Of a stretch of DNA of 64,000 nt, positions 45,806-57,472 are shown one piece after another. Every line of letters begins with the position of its first letter. The first letter of the stretch is position 1. The notes under the pieces were generated by a model that did no database searches, was not told the origin of the DNA, and was given only the letters and a program-made list of their open reading frames with translations. This stretch comes from Henckelia pumila. Taxonomy: Eukaryota > Streptophyta > Magnoliopsida > Lamiales > Gesneriaceae. The stretch spans positions 174,933,991 to 174,997,990 of the forward strand of contig NC_133120.1 in NCBI RefSeq assembly GCF_033568475.1, given 5' to 3'. The translations under genes were made by a program, and so were the position numbers.

Positions 45806-48800
45806 ATGTCGCGTTCGGGGAAATCTATATCAGAGCAAGGATTGGAGACTCTGTCGGATCGGTTGAGGAATACATTGGCTTACAATGGAGGGGGTGAGCA
45901 CGTTAGTGTTAATAAGCCGGACTTCCGGGAACTCGATCTGGGTTCTCCGGTTTCGCCGCTGAGGACTCGAACCGGCTCGGCCGCTGCCACCACCACGACC
46001 ACCAGTAGCAGTTCCAGTTCATCTGGATCGGTTTCGGGCCGTAGCGCTTCCGGGTTCAACCCAAATGTCCCCAGGAAATCAGATTCAAATCCCAACAGCT
46101 ACTCGGGCGAGCTTTCGGCGGAGAGTTCCCCGACGGCTGCCCGTACCTTTAAGACCGGGCATTCCCGTTCCGATTCTTGTGGGTCCCACCAGCTAAATTT
46201 CAGCGGGGCGGGGTCCGTCTGCTCGCCGGCCGCGAATGTGCTCCCAACGGGGAACATTTGCCCCTCCGGCCGGATCGTGAGAACCGGCATGGCGAGCCGA
46301 GCTACCAAGTCTGACACTTTGGGGTCTGGTTCGGGTAATTACGGACATGGAAGTATAGTCCGGGGCCATGGCGCAGCTAAACTGGCCGATGCCGGGGCTG
46401 CCAATTACTCCAGAGGTGTAACTGTCGGCGGAGAATGGGAGAGGAAAATGGGATCATGTAGTGGTATTGATCCGGAGGATTTGAAGAGAATGGGAAATGA
46501 TAGTTACAAGAAAGGTCAGTTTGAAGAGGCTTTGTCTCTTTATGAGAAGGCCATTGCAATATCTCCAGACAATGCTGCGTATCATTGCAATCGAGCAGCC
46601 GCTTTGATAGGGCTGCGGCGGTTGCCGGAGGCGGTGAAGGAATGTGAGCAGGCCATTAAGTTGGATCAGGGATACGCAAGGGCACACCAACGCTTAGGAT
46701 CTTTGCTGCTTCGGTGAGAATGCGTTAAAAGTTTGAATCTTTAATGAGATTATTATTGTCAATGTATTGGGATTCGGTTAGCTTTTTGTTCCCTTAGTTG
46801 TAACGGTTGTGTGTTTGGAATTCTGTGATGTTTATCTGAATTGTTGAAAATTTTTGTCATTCTTTGTCATAAATGGTTTTTGTTTATTTCTGCCAGAACT
46901 GGTTCATGTTGGATTTCTTTCTGTTTTTTTTCCTGTTTCGTTTAGTTTTTTGCTAATGCCATGATTATAAGCACTCTCTTTACATTTTGTTTAAAACATC
47001 CATTCTTGATGGTCGTATTGGACTGCTTTTTGTGGGGTTCCTTTTTGTTTTTGGTTTCAACTGCGGATCCAGGACGGAGGCCCTTGTCGATTTATGTGGT
47101 TTCGCTGCTTTCTAAAATCTGATCATCGGAATAGACAGTCCATACTAACTTGGGATTCTTTTTGCTTGTTATTTTAATTTGGTCAAGTTGGATTCTATGT
47201 AGTGAAACTACTAGTATAATGTCATGATGACGTTTGTTTCATTCGTATTGAATGGTTACTGGTGGAAATCTCATGTTAGTAAATAGAATTTGTCTCATTT
47301 TCATTTGTACGGCACCTCAGTTACTTCATGATCAGTAGTCTAATTCCTTAATCCTTGAATGTTAACAGTTTGGGGCAGGTTGAGAATGCCAAGAAGCACA
47401 TAACTTTTCCTGGAAATCAGCCAGACCCCATTGAAATGCAAATGTTGCAATTGGTGGAGAAGCATCTAAGCAAGTGTTCAGATGCCCGAAAAGTTGGGGA
47501 TTGGATAAGCACATTGAGGGAAGCTGATGCTGTCATAGCTTCTGGAGTTGATACGTCGCCTCAGGTCCTTTTTCTTTCCATCCTTCTTGTTTTCTTGTAA
47601 CTGTTCATTCAGTTATTATGAAGCATGTGGATTTCCCGATTCTGAACTGGTTGAATTTGAATTTACAGCTTTTTGCCTGTAGGGCAGAAGTTTACTTGAA
47701 GCTCCACAAACTAGAAGACTCAATCATAGCCATGCCAAATATCCCTTCATTTGAACCCTCCACCAGTCCCCAATTGCAATCGAAGATTTTCGGGATGTAT
47801 TTTGAGGCATACATGTATTATGTTGGTGCACAAATTGAGTTGGCCAGGGGAAGGTGAGTTTAGAAACATCAGTGATGTTTGGTTGGCTTCTCAACTTAAC
47901 TCAAAAGTTCTGAATAAAATGTATGTGGGCATGTAACAAATTGATATCATCTGATAATTGAGTGAAAGTAAATTAAAAATGATAACCGGTTGAAGGAAAA
48001 AGTGAACAATTGTGTAATTTTGTAGTGAATGCTTTTTGAATTGTTGATTTCAAATGGGATATAATCCTTAGATGGAAAATTTTGAAATTGTTAAAGATGA
48101 GGGATGTTTTTTGAAATAAATAAAATAGGTAAATATTATGATTTTTTTGTGAAGAGGACGAGTAGAGCCTAAGAGGCCGACAAATTGTGTTCCATCAGAT
48201 GAAAGAAAAAAGGGAATTAAGGGTCTTGAATATGATATGAATGATGAATCTTTGCAGGTTTGACGTTGCACTTAGAACCATTGAAAAAGCTGGAGAGATT
48301 GACCCTCGTAATTCTGAAATTTCGCTTCTACTTAAAAACATAAGATTGGTGGGCAGAGCTCGAGCTCGTGGAAATGATCTATTCAAATCGGAAAGGTTTA
48401 CTGAAGCCAGTTCAGCTTATGGGGAAGGACTCAGGCTTGATCCGTCGAACGCCGTTCTTTACTGCAACAGAGCAGCTTGTTGGTTTAAGCTTGGGCAATG
48501 GGAAAAGTCAGTGGATGATTGTAACAAAGCCCTCCGTTTCCAGCCTCGTTATGCCAAAGCTCTTCTTCGAAAGGCTGCTTCAAATGGCAAGGTATGAAAA
48601 AAGGTTTGTTAATTTGTAAAATTGCACCAAATAGGTGCCCCTACAAATCCATAATTGCTGGAAATACACGATTTATGTTTAATTGACATTATTATTACTG
48701 TAGTTGGGAAATTGGAAGGAAGCTGTAAGAGATTACGAGGTGTTAAGAAAGGAACTCCCGGATGACAAGGAGGTTGCCGAATCTCTATTTCATGCACAAG

Positions 48801-49708
48801 TTGCTTTAAAGATATCACAGGGAGAAGACATCCATAACATGAAATTTGGTGGGGAAGTAGAGCAAGTTTCGGTTCTAGAGCAGTTCCGATCTGCAATTTC
48901 TTCACCATGTAAGTGTGTTGATTCATATTTTCATTTACTAACAGTGACTTAATGGTCATCATAAGCAAAAACTCTCAGGTACATCTGTAGTCCATTTCGA
49001 AGCACGTTCAAACCTGCAATGCAAGCAGATATCTCCATTCTTGGATACATTATGCAGCCAGTTTCCATCTGTCAATTTTCTCAAGGTATGTGACCTTTGG
49101 CCTTCGTTTTTCATTTGGTCTTGAAACCTGTAGTTCCTCCTACTGATTTTTTTTTTTTGGGGAAAGCGATAATTGTCCTTATCATAATGTATGTGCGCTT
49201 CTATAGTAAAACAATCTGAATTTTGCATATACAACACAATGGCCTGTGTAAACACTTGGGTTTTTTAAGGTTTGAATGATTTCATTTGCATCGTCACTAG
49301 TCACTAGCCTTTTTGTCTTTCGCCATAGCAAGATTGTCTTATCTTACGTAAAACATAAAAAATTTGAGTTGCTGTTTTACAAATTATGTGTTTCGTTATA
49401 GCGAAATACTCTTGATTGCAGTTTCTATACCAGAAGAATTATGAAGTGTAGTAGATTCATGCCTTTGATTTGATCGTTTCATTACTTTTGTATCTCTTAT
49501 ACATTGTATCATGAATCAATTTCTTGAAAAATCGATTTTTACATTTTATTCAAAGGTGGATGTTGAAGAGAACCCTGCCATTGCTCATGCCGAAAATGTT
49601 AGAATAGTACCAACATTCAAGATATACAGAAACGGCAATCGAGTTAAGGAAATGGTATGTCCTAGTACCGAGGTTTTGGAGTCATCGGTGAGACATTATA
49701 GTACTTAG
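45806..49708 (+). CDS. TTL-type tetratricopeptide-repeat thioredoxin-like protein, seven exons
   Basis: Exons are 45806-46713, 47369-47564, 47669-47853, 48258-48591, 48704-48908, 48979-49085 and 49556-49708. All junctions are GT-AG and in phase, giving 2088 bp and 695 residues, close to the roughly 700 of Arabidopsis TTL proteins. The first in-frame ATG is 45806; the open frame extends upstream only to a GTG. Residues 1 to about 215 are a Ser/Gly-rich disordered region. TPR units follow ([20 protein letters not shown], then [20 protein letters not shown] and two more). The C-terminal thioredoxin-like domain (about 612-695, [40 protein letters not shown]) lacks the CGPC redox pair, as is usual for TTL. 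In Arabidopsis TTLs are scaffolds in brassinosteroid and cellulose-synthase responses and osmotic stress. No break is seen. Confidence 0.92.
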
Positions 49709-51578
49709 ATCATGGATACATACGCCACGCTGCTTCAAAATCGCCCACCCTTGTATATGAAGTTCCTGTAACAATTCTTCGAGCTAAAACGCCATAAGCA
49801 CACCAACATAGGCTAGCTCTTTTGTTGTTCTTCACCAATTAATTCATTCGTGATTCATTCTTCCGTTGCTCTTGTCTACCCTTTTACTCCGTAGTTCGTT
49901 TTGCACCTTGCTTCGTATGAGTTTCCACTAGACCGGCTGCTCCCTCTCCCGGTGCATCATCTTTCAAGAACGAATATCGATCTACAGAGGAGGAGATTTG
50001 CTGGCTAATCGAACGTTTAGAATACGATACGTGCATGTATATATATACAAATGACGATTTATTCAATACATTGGAGATTCATTGATGGAAGTTGATGTCT
50101 GGTGGTATGGATTGGGTTAAGGAAAGATGGACGAGTATTTTGTCATGGATTCTTATGTTTTGTATCTCAATAATTTAATTCATATAATTTACGTATTCTT
50201 TTTTTTTTTTTTGAGGGACATTTATTCTCATTTATATTTATATTTAGTCATTGTAAGTAAAGTTGACTGGCAGCAAAGAAATTATATCTGTTTATAAATT
50301 TTGAGGGTAATTCATTTGTTGCTAAAATTATATATGCTTCCATTATGTTGCAACTTGCAACGCATGTGTGTTTTCCATGAGAATTCGAGTTTAAATTTGG
50401 GGAAATTGTTTTTCTTTTCGTTTTTTTTTTCACTTGTATTTTTGTCATCCGGCGAATTTGATGTTTTATGTTATCAATTTATTTTTAATTCCTTTTTTTT
50501 TCTTTTTGATAATTTTAGTCTTGTTATTGACGTAGCGTTAATGTTGTTTTGAAGTGATGATGTGTATAATGTCATATCAACATTGTGGTTTTTAAGTGGA
50601 TAAAATTCTCACCCTACATAATTCCTTCTATTGTTTAATATTGAAGAAATTTATGGCCCTAGAGGGGTTTTCGAGTATATGGAGTCGATAAACTCTTGAT
50701 ATTTAGGTTAGAAGTTCGATTTTTACTATCAATATTTTTTTAGTGAGTTTTTTGCAGAGTATTTGCTCAGTGGTGTTTACCCGTCATACCACTGACTAGC
50801 TTAGTTTGCACTTGCAGGTTATTATGTTAATCTAGGATTATAATCAGTGTGTATCGAAAAATAGCGGTATTGAGTTCTCATGTAAATGAAAAAAATATTG
50901 AACAAATTTATAATATTGCATCAACCAATATACAACACTAATTTAACTGCAAAATTTGTTCCCTTTTTTTGATCGAAATTTAAATGATTTGTACTCCTTA
51001 TATAAGATTACCATAGAAAACTTACAAATTATTTTCTGTTTTTTTTTTGACAGGTTCGAATTTTCTGTTTTTATATGCATGTTCACTTTAAAAGCTAACG
51101 TTCTCAAAAAATAATAATAATAAACAATAGAGCCAAAAATTCACAAGTAAACATTAAATTTTGGGAAGAGTCCCCACACCTATTATTGAAGGGGATTGTC
51201 AAATGGACGCCTTTCCCTTCCTTTGACATGTGTGAGTTGCCAGCCTGCCACTTGGCGGCTTTTACGGCCGATATGGCTTTTATTTTTGGCCACTACTTGC
51301 CAAAAATGTGTATATAATCTATTGATTTTTTCACAACCTTAGTTTGCTTGAACAGATCAAATAAAAAAATTGAGAAACTTGTGCTCTTAACGAGGGATAA
51401 TTAATGAATACGTTCTTAAAGTTTTTTAACTTTTCCAAAAATATACTAACACTTTTTTCGTTTCCAATTGCGTCCCTCTTTTATCAAAAAGTTTTCCTGA
51501 TATGTCCTCCAAACTAAAAATTTTCTATACTACCCTTATTTTGATATTTTGTATTAATTTTCCCTATGGCGCAAAAAA
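49709..51578. other. Downstream and intergenic sequence after TTL
   Basis: The first 350 bp are probably the 3' untranslated region. The rest is AT-rich with homopolymer runs and no convincing gene. From about 51170 composition changes. A GTATATAATC at about 51310 could be a TATA box of the viral segment that follows, but I cannot prove it. Confidence 0.5.
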
Positions 51579-51590
51579 TGGTATCAAAGC
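51579..51590 (+). other. Caulimovirid primer-binding site
   Basis: TGGTATCAAAGC differs by one base from the tRNA-Met complementary site that marks position 1 on caulimovirid maps. It lies about 90 bp before the first viral ORF. Confidence 0.65.
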
Positions 51591-51668
51591 CTAGGTTATT
51601 TTATTCAGACTTTTTATTATTTATTAAATCATACTTTTCTTTGTTGAGAAAGAGATTTTCAACAAACC

Positions 51669-51821
51669 ATGGATTCAAACGAGAGTTTGAACCAGAAGGA
51701 TTTCATTTACATGAAATCCTATAAACAAGTGAATCTATTTAAAATAGATTCTTTACAACAGAAGTTAAAAAGACTTGGGTCTTTTATACGCTCTGAAGAG
51801 ATTAGGAAATATGATTTCTAA
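51669..51821 (+). CDS. Small viral ORF (50 codons), function unknown
   Basis: ATG at 51669 opens a lysine-rich 50-codon frame (MDSNESLNQKDFIYMKSYKQ) ending at TAA 51819-51821. Its stop overlaps the start of the next ORF (ATGATTTCTAA). It could be a genuine small caulimovirid ORF or the N-terminal part of one longer ORF broken by a frameshift. I recognise no domain. Confidence 0.4.
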   Translation: MDSNESLNQKDFIYMKSYKQVNLFKIDSLQQKLKRLGSFIRSEEIRKYDF

Positions 51822-52182
51822 TTCTCAATTTTTAGAAATTACACCAGATTCCTCTAAACTTTCCGGAGATCTTAGAAAAATTCAAAAGACGGTACAATAT
51901 TACAGCAATCAGCTGTATGAAATACCTCGGCAGATTGAAGAAATCCTTAAGAAACAAGAAGAAATTCTTGGAACTCTAAAGGATCTTCAAACGAAAATCA
52001 TAAATTTAGAACACACCTCTGGTTCTAGAAAAGAAAATACAGGAGGAAGGTTACCACTCTCGTTTGGTACCGAAACTTTGCTACATCAGAAAGGTAAAAC
52101 CAAAATGGTACAAAAACCTTTAACTGATAAAGAAATGATGATTAATCTTATAAAAGCAGTATCAGAGAAAAACACTATCTGA
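51811..52182 (+). CDS. Viral ORF with coiled-coil (123 codons)
   Basis: The ATG at 51811 overlaps the stop of the previous ORF by 11 bases. The product is charged, with a likely coiled coil (about residues 30-70, QIEEILKKQEEILGTLKDLQ). It ends ...SEKNTI at TGA 52180-52182, which shares one base with the next ATG (TGATG). Small coiled-coil proteins before the main ORF and such tight overlaps are seen in several caulimovirid genera, where they are associated with virions. That role is inference here. The frame is open, so it may be an undamaged part of the relic. Confidence 0.5.
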   Translation: MISNSQFLEITPDSSKLSGDLRKIQKTVQYYSNQLYEIPRQIEEILKKQEEILGTLKDLQTKIINLEHTSGSRKENTGGRLPLSFGTETLLHQKGKTKMVQKPLTDKEMMINLIKAVSEKNTI

Positions 52183-53583
52183 TGACTACTTTAGAAAGAT
52201 TAAATCTGGAGGATCTACAAGATCTTGCAGATTCATTTCTGAATCTCAAAGTAGTAGATCTAAAAATGAATTCCCCTGAGGGTGAACAACTCATAGTGAA
52301 TCCTCCAAGATACGTGATTAAAACAGAAGAACCACATAGTGAGTTTCATGTTGGGGAAAATTCACATCCAGCAGGAACCAGGTCAAGAAGGGGTAAGATA
52401 CCACTACATCAAACTCCTTACGGAAAAACTGTTTTAGATCCGATACATCCTTATGGGGTTATGTTAAACCTTGATGTTCTGGACTTCAAAAACAGAGAAG
52501 ATCTCATAGATGATTGGACATCAGCTATGAGAATAGCAGCAGGAACTTTAGATCTCAATAAAGAAGGATTTATCAAACTTCTGGAAATGAGTCTAATGGG
52601 ATCTGTTAAAATAGCTTGGGAAATGACCATGCCAGAGACTAAAGAATCAGTCTTAGCAGGAGAATCCCTAAGCGAAATTGGAGGAAGAATGGCCACCCTA
52701 TTCAAGGCACAATTTATAGGAGTGGATTATTTTAATAATCAAGATACAGAGAAGAAAAAAAAGATATACTCAAGCTCTGTATAGTCTCGAATTGCACGAT
52801 ATCTGTTTAGTTGATGAATACATTATGTTATTCACTAAATATAGATGGAATTCGGGAGTCGAGGAAAATATAGCTATTCAGCTATTTTTTGCAAAGATGT
52901 CAAGTTCCTGGAGAGAAATTTTGATAAAAGAATAAGTTTCAAGTAATCCAGATACGTTGGCAAGACGAGCCTCTTTTCTTAAAGAAAAATTGGCAGAATG
53001 GTGTCATATGACAGCATTACAAAAGAATTACAAAAAGATAAGGGGTATTAATAAGCATACTCCTCTATGTTGTAAAGAAAATGATCTCCCTACGGTTATT
53101 GGGAATAGATCGCAGGGATTTAAGAGGAAGAATTTCAGAAATAATCCCTACAATAAAAGAATTAAAAGTTCTTGGAAACCAAGAACATTTTGGTCCAAAC
53201 AAAAGGCCAGATCTTATAGATCGGGTAGAAGAAGTGGACCTACAAGAACATTCCCATCAACAAGCTCATCACAAAGCATGGGAAGAACACCATCTAGAAG
53301 AACTTTCAGAAGAACTCATACAAGAGCAAGTGAAAGTTTCAAAGATTGCAACTGCTGGACATGTGGAGCTAGAGGACATATATCTACAAACTGTCTAGAG
53401 AACGAGAAAAAAAGAGTTAAACTCTTTGAAGCAACACTGGATATGGATGATGCGGTCTTCTTTCAAGATCTAGTCCAAGTATATCAATTTGAAGATATCC
53501 CCTCAGATGAAAGTATATACGAATAAGAGATATTGTTTAGCCAAGAAGAATCTGAAGATGAATCAGAATCAGAATCAGAATAA
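52182..53583 (+). pseudogene. Endogenous caulimovirid capsid-protein region, broken
   Basis: The frame opens at the ATG at 52182. A capsid-like core follows (motifs PYGVMLNLDVLDF, DDWTSAMRIAAGTLDL). The reading frame is lost at a run of A's at about 52757. An in-frame TAA stands at about 52934. After a basic, Arg/Ser-rich stretch comes the zinc knuckle CWTCGARGHISTNC (about 53356-53397), placed as in caulimovirid capsid proteins. A further TAA at 53524 cuts off a Glu/Ser acidic tail that ends at 53583. At least three lesions are present, so no functional protein can be made. Confidence 0.7.
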
Positions 53584-53738
53584 AGAATAAGTGTTTCGAA
53601 ACGAAACATTTGAGAGTTTGGCTGGGTTTTTTAGTCAAACCACGATATCTCATAATATGATCCAAAGAATTATGAGAGAAAATCCAACATTACAGAAGTA
53701 CCAAGATTTTCGGCAGGACAAGTAGAAAGAGTCTTAGG

Positions 53739-55585
53739 TGAAAGAGTGGGTGCCCGGTGAGCCAACTTGTGGCTAAGGGCTTTGATGACTCTTTGTATAA
53801 ACAATCTTTTGTTTAATATTATTTACACGTTTATTAATGGCAATGACTTTATCTTTCTTCATATTGTTATATTGTGATATACTATTGTTGTTTTGATAAA
53901 GACCTTGAATATACTATAGTGTATGTAAGATGTGGTAGAACATGGAGATGTCTATCATGAAACACATCTTATAGTCACTGTATATTCTAAACTGTTCCTA
54001 GTCGATTGAGCCGTCCGATAATAAGGATAAGGATCGCTCGAGTTTGAGACTAGCATTTGCGATGCGGAGTACCACGTTTCATTGGTAAGGAACATAGAGA
54101 TGTTCGAAACATGCAAATGGATATTCATACGATGAATGATCGAACTACCCTATCCGGACTTTCCAAGTGGTTATCACTTATCGAGTGGATAAAGTCCGCG
54201 GTTTTGGTTGTACACCATTAGTCCTTACTACTTGAAACATCATTGAGACTCTATATGCTAGTACTGTGCTTTGACTCGTTTACCGACTCTATTGGGGTCA
54301 TCAGGTATCGGGATTGGGTACAGTTACAACACATATAGGAGTCGATGCTTTGTTGTCAAGGATTCACCACATACTTGCGAGTGTGGATATCCTATGCGAT
54401 CTGAGGAGATATTAGTGTGACGAATCTCTGGCCATAGTACATGATGTGGTTTAAGAAATGGTTTCTTAGTAGCACATGCGATGTCACTATTTGATCTTCA
54501 AGATGTGTTGCATAGTTATCGAATCTCGAACGACTCTCGATATACCAATGGTTGTTGATTCGATCGGGATATATGGATGAAGGGACCGTACTGTACGCTA
54601 ACCAAAATCTATTGGTTCTTGTAGGCACTATCAGTGATACATAGGAAATCATGGGGCGATGTTGCTAGGCGCTCTTACCATGATTTGATGGGCAAGTCGG
54701 AAATGGTTGTTCCGAGTCACAAGGAGATGTGAGCCCACGGCTAGCTGTATCCCTGAACCATTGAGGGTCACACAGTGTAATGGATTTTTAATCCCCGTTG
54801 AGATAGTTAAATTTAAAGAGTTAAATTTAATGAACAAAGAAGTTGGACTTCTTAATTATGAGTAGAGGAGTAAGATTTCCTAAAATGACATAGGGATGGA
54901 CATTTTTGGAAACCACTGAATTCGGATTCAGAAAAATTTATCTTGACTTTAAAAGGTGCAGAAATGGTTTCTGTGCACATTGGTAAAATCGGTTTATCAA
55001 TCGGAGTCACGATGAATTTTATATTAATTTCTGAACATGCGGGCTTTGCTTGTCGGGCTTGAATTTATGACTAATGGGCCCTAAGCTGTTAGTGGCCTAC
55101 ATTATAAATAAGTTATTGCAGTACAGAAATTAGATACAACAGGCATAATTTTCGAAATTAACTAGGGTTTTGAGACCTAGTGGCCGCCGCCCCCCTCTCC
55201 CCTCTCTGCTCGAAAAACCCAGCCTGTGAATTTTGAATTTGCAGTCTGGTTTAACGGATCAAATTCGTTAATCTCTTCGTAGAAACTTCTGATAGATTTT
55301 CTAGTGCAATCTATCAGAGGGATTAAATATCCGTTCGTGGACCTGATTGAAGAACAGTTCGTCCATCAGTTCCAGGGATATACAACAAGAGCAGAGCAAT
55401 CTGTTGGTGTCCAAAATCTCGATTCGAGATTAAAGGTAAAAATTTTATAATCGTTATTTAATTTTTACACACACAATTTAATCGTAAGGTTGATACCCAT
55501 TATGGAATCGTTCCATATAAAATTTTTAAACTTCCGCTGCACCGGGTATCAATCCTAATTGATCTGATCGCCGCGTTCTCCAACA
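53739..55585 (+). repeat. 5' LTR of copia C (1847 bp)
   Basis: It runs from TGAAAGAGTGGG to TTCTCCAACA, with a TATA box at 55103-55110. The region after TATA differs from copies A and B (GGCCGCCGCCCCCC block), pointing to a subfamily. Confidence 0.95.
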
Positions 55586-55586
55586 G

Positions 55587-55598
55587 TGGTATCAGAGC
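55587..55598 (+). other. Primer-binding site of copia C
   Basis: TGGTATCAGAGC lies one base after the 5' LTR. It is the initiator tRNA-Met type. Confidence 0.9.
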
Positions 55599-57472
55599 CA
55601 GGTTGCTCAGATCAAGCGATTAAATTAATCGATTGTACAAAAAAAATTTTTTGAGCCTCGGTTTTTGAAACAAAATAAATATTTTAAAAATAAAAAAAAA
55701 AAAAAATTTTCTCGGGCAAAAACCCGGGCAGCGATTGGATCGCTGCCCGGGGGGGCAGCGATGGTCGCTGCCCCGGGCAGCGCTAGGCGCTGCACAGCGC
55801 AGCGCTGGGCGCTGCCCATGGGCAGCGCTTGGCGCTGATGTGATCGCTGCCCAGGGCAGCGATCATCGTTGCCCTAGGGGCAGCCGGGCTGCCCGGCCCG
55901 ACCCCATTAGGGCGCGGGCAGCCCGGGAATGTCCCGGGCGGCCCGCGGGAAAAATTAATTTTTAATTTTTTAATTAAATTTTAATATGTTAAAATTCTAT
56001 TTTTGGTCCGATCAAAAATCGTTTTTGATTGGTCCACGAGGCGTCGGATCGAATTGTTCGAGTCCGAAAATTTTAAAATTGATTTTTGGATAAATTTGAA
56101 TTTTTAGAAAATTTAAATATTTTATCCGTTAAATTGAATTTTGAAATTAATTATTTTTGGTACAATTGATGATAAGATATGATCTTATGGATATATTGAG
56201 TAAAATATGATTTTATGTATAAAATTGGATTTTATAGATAAAATATGATTTTATTTGATAAAAAGATAAAATATGATTTTGTATGTAAAATAAGATTTTA
56301 TATATGAAATATGATTTTATCCTTTTAAATTTAAATTGTCATTGCATGTTATCCAATAAATTAATTTTGAATTAAATGTTATTGGATAAGGATGATCGAT
56401 TGCCATGACCAATTTTGTAGGTGTATGTTAGGAATTTACATTTGTTTTTATTGTTGTTGGATTTATTAATGGGCCTGGTTTATGGCCCAATATGAGTTGT
56501 CATATGTAATAAAAGTGGGCTTGGTTTATGGCCCGTTCCCACCCCTTGAAAATGTATCCCCTACTTGTCATTGTTATTTATTGTAAATACATTAGATTTA
56601 GTGGGAGATCAAGATTTGAAGATGGAGGTGGGCCCAGCAGACAATAAAGACAGAAGAAATGTAAATTGGAAGCAAATGTAATAGGATTGCATTGCATACT
56701 GCATATTACCTAGGATTGGACTAAGACTCGTGATTGGCAACCACGGGTCGATTAGAAATGGAATCGATCATCCTATATAATATGTGATATTATTGTTGTA
56801 TGCATGTTTTAGACATAATTGTGTGAATCCGGCAAGCATACAAAATTTTAAAAATGATGAGACAAATTTTTATAATTAAAATCCCTCATTTTAAATATGA
56901 TTTAAAATTGATATCAAGATAAATAAAGGAAATTTAAATTTGTTTAAATGTTCCTACCTTCCATCAACGATCAATGTATGAGATGTTACCCGCGGATACG
57001 GTCCGGCTCATATTATTGGGGGGGCCCGTTCGTCGGAAAGCTGTACATTGGATCGACACATGTTGTAAGTTGGGTGGAACTCCCATGGGATCGGCTCATA
57101 TTATTGGGGGATCCACATGGCGACCGTCCATCACAACTTAATATTGATGGGTCATCTTGAAATGCACAATAAACGGCGTCATATTATTGGGCCCTTATTG
57201 GACATGAGGTAAAAACGTGGAGGTTGCTTTGGAAGCAATTGGGCTCTACCTTTTGAAAATTATGGTTGGCTGATATTATTCGGGACCATATTTTGTCAAT
57301 TGGACTCCATGTTCTCACTAAGGAAAACAGTTTCCCGTTTTCACTAGAGGGTAGTGAAATCGTTAAAATAGTGGGAGTGAGATTCATAAAATAAATTTCG
57401 CCTATTTTATGTCTTAGTAAATTGCTTAAAAAATCACTGATATTTGTCTGTTTCTTTTCAGTATTTCATAAG
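55599..57472 (+). other. Long structured leader of copia C
   Basis: About 1.87 kb without a gene and with the same four hairpin classes as copia B: GC array 55723-55950, AT array about 56199-56323, GGGCC/GGCCC hairpins at 56471-56488 and 56517-56534, and CATATTATT hairpins at about 57000-57292. The GC array is shorter than in copia A. Confidence 0.85.
55723..55950 (+). repeat. GC-rich hairpin array, copia C
   Basis: Same design as in copia B but with fewer and different units, including GGGCAGCG/CGCTGCCC, GGGGCAGCGA/TCGCTGCCCC and GGGCAGCGAT/ATCGTTGCCC, the last with one G-T pair. It ends in GCCCGGGAATGTCCCGGGC. Confidence 0.85.

Noticed and set aside
57422..57472. N-terminal extension of copia C gag
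   Set aside because: The open stretch begins with a non-ATG codon. The ATG at 57473 is the one conserved in copies A and B.
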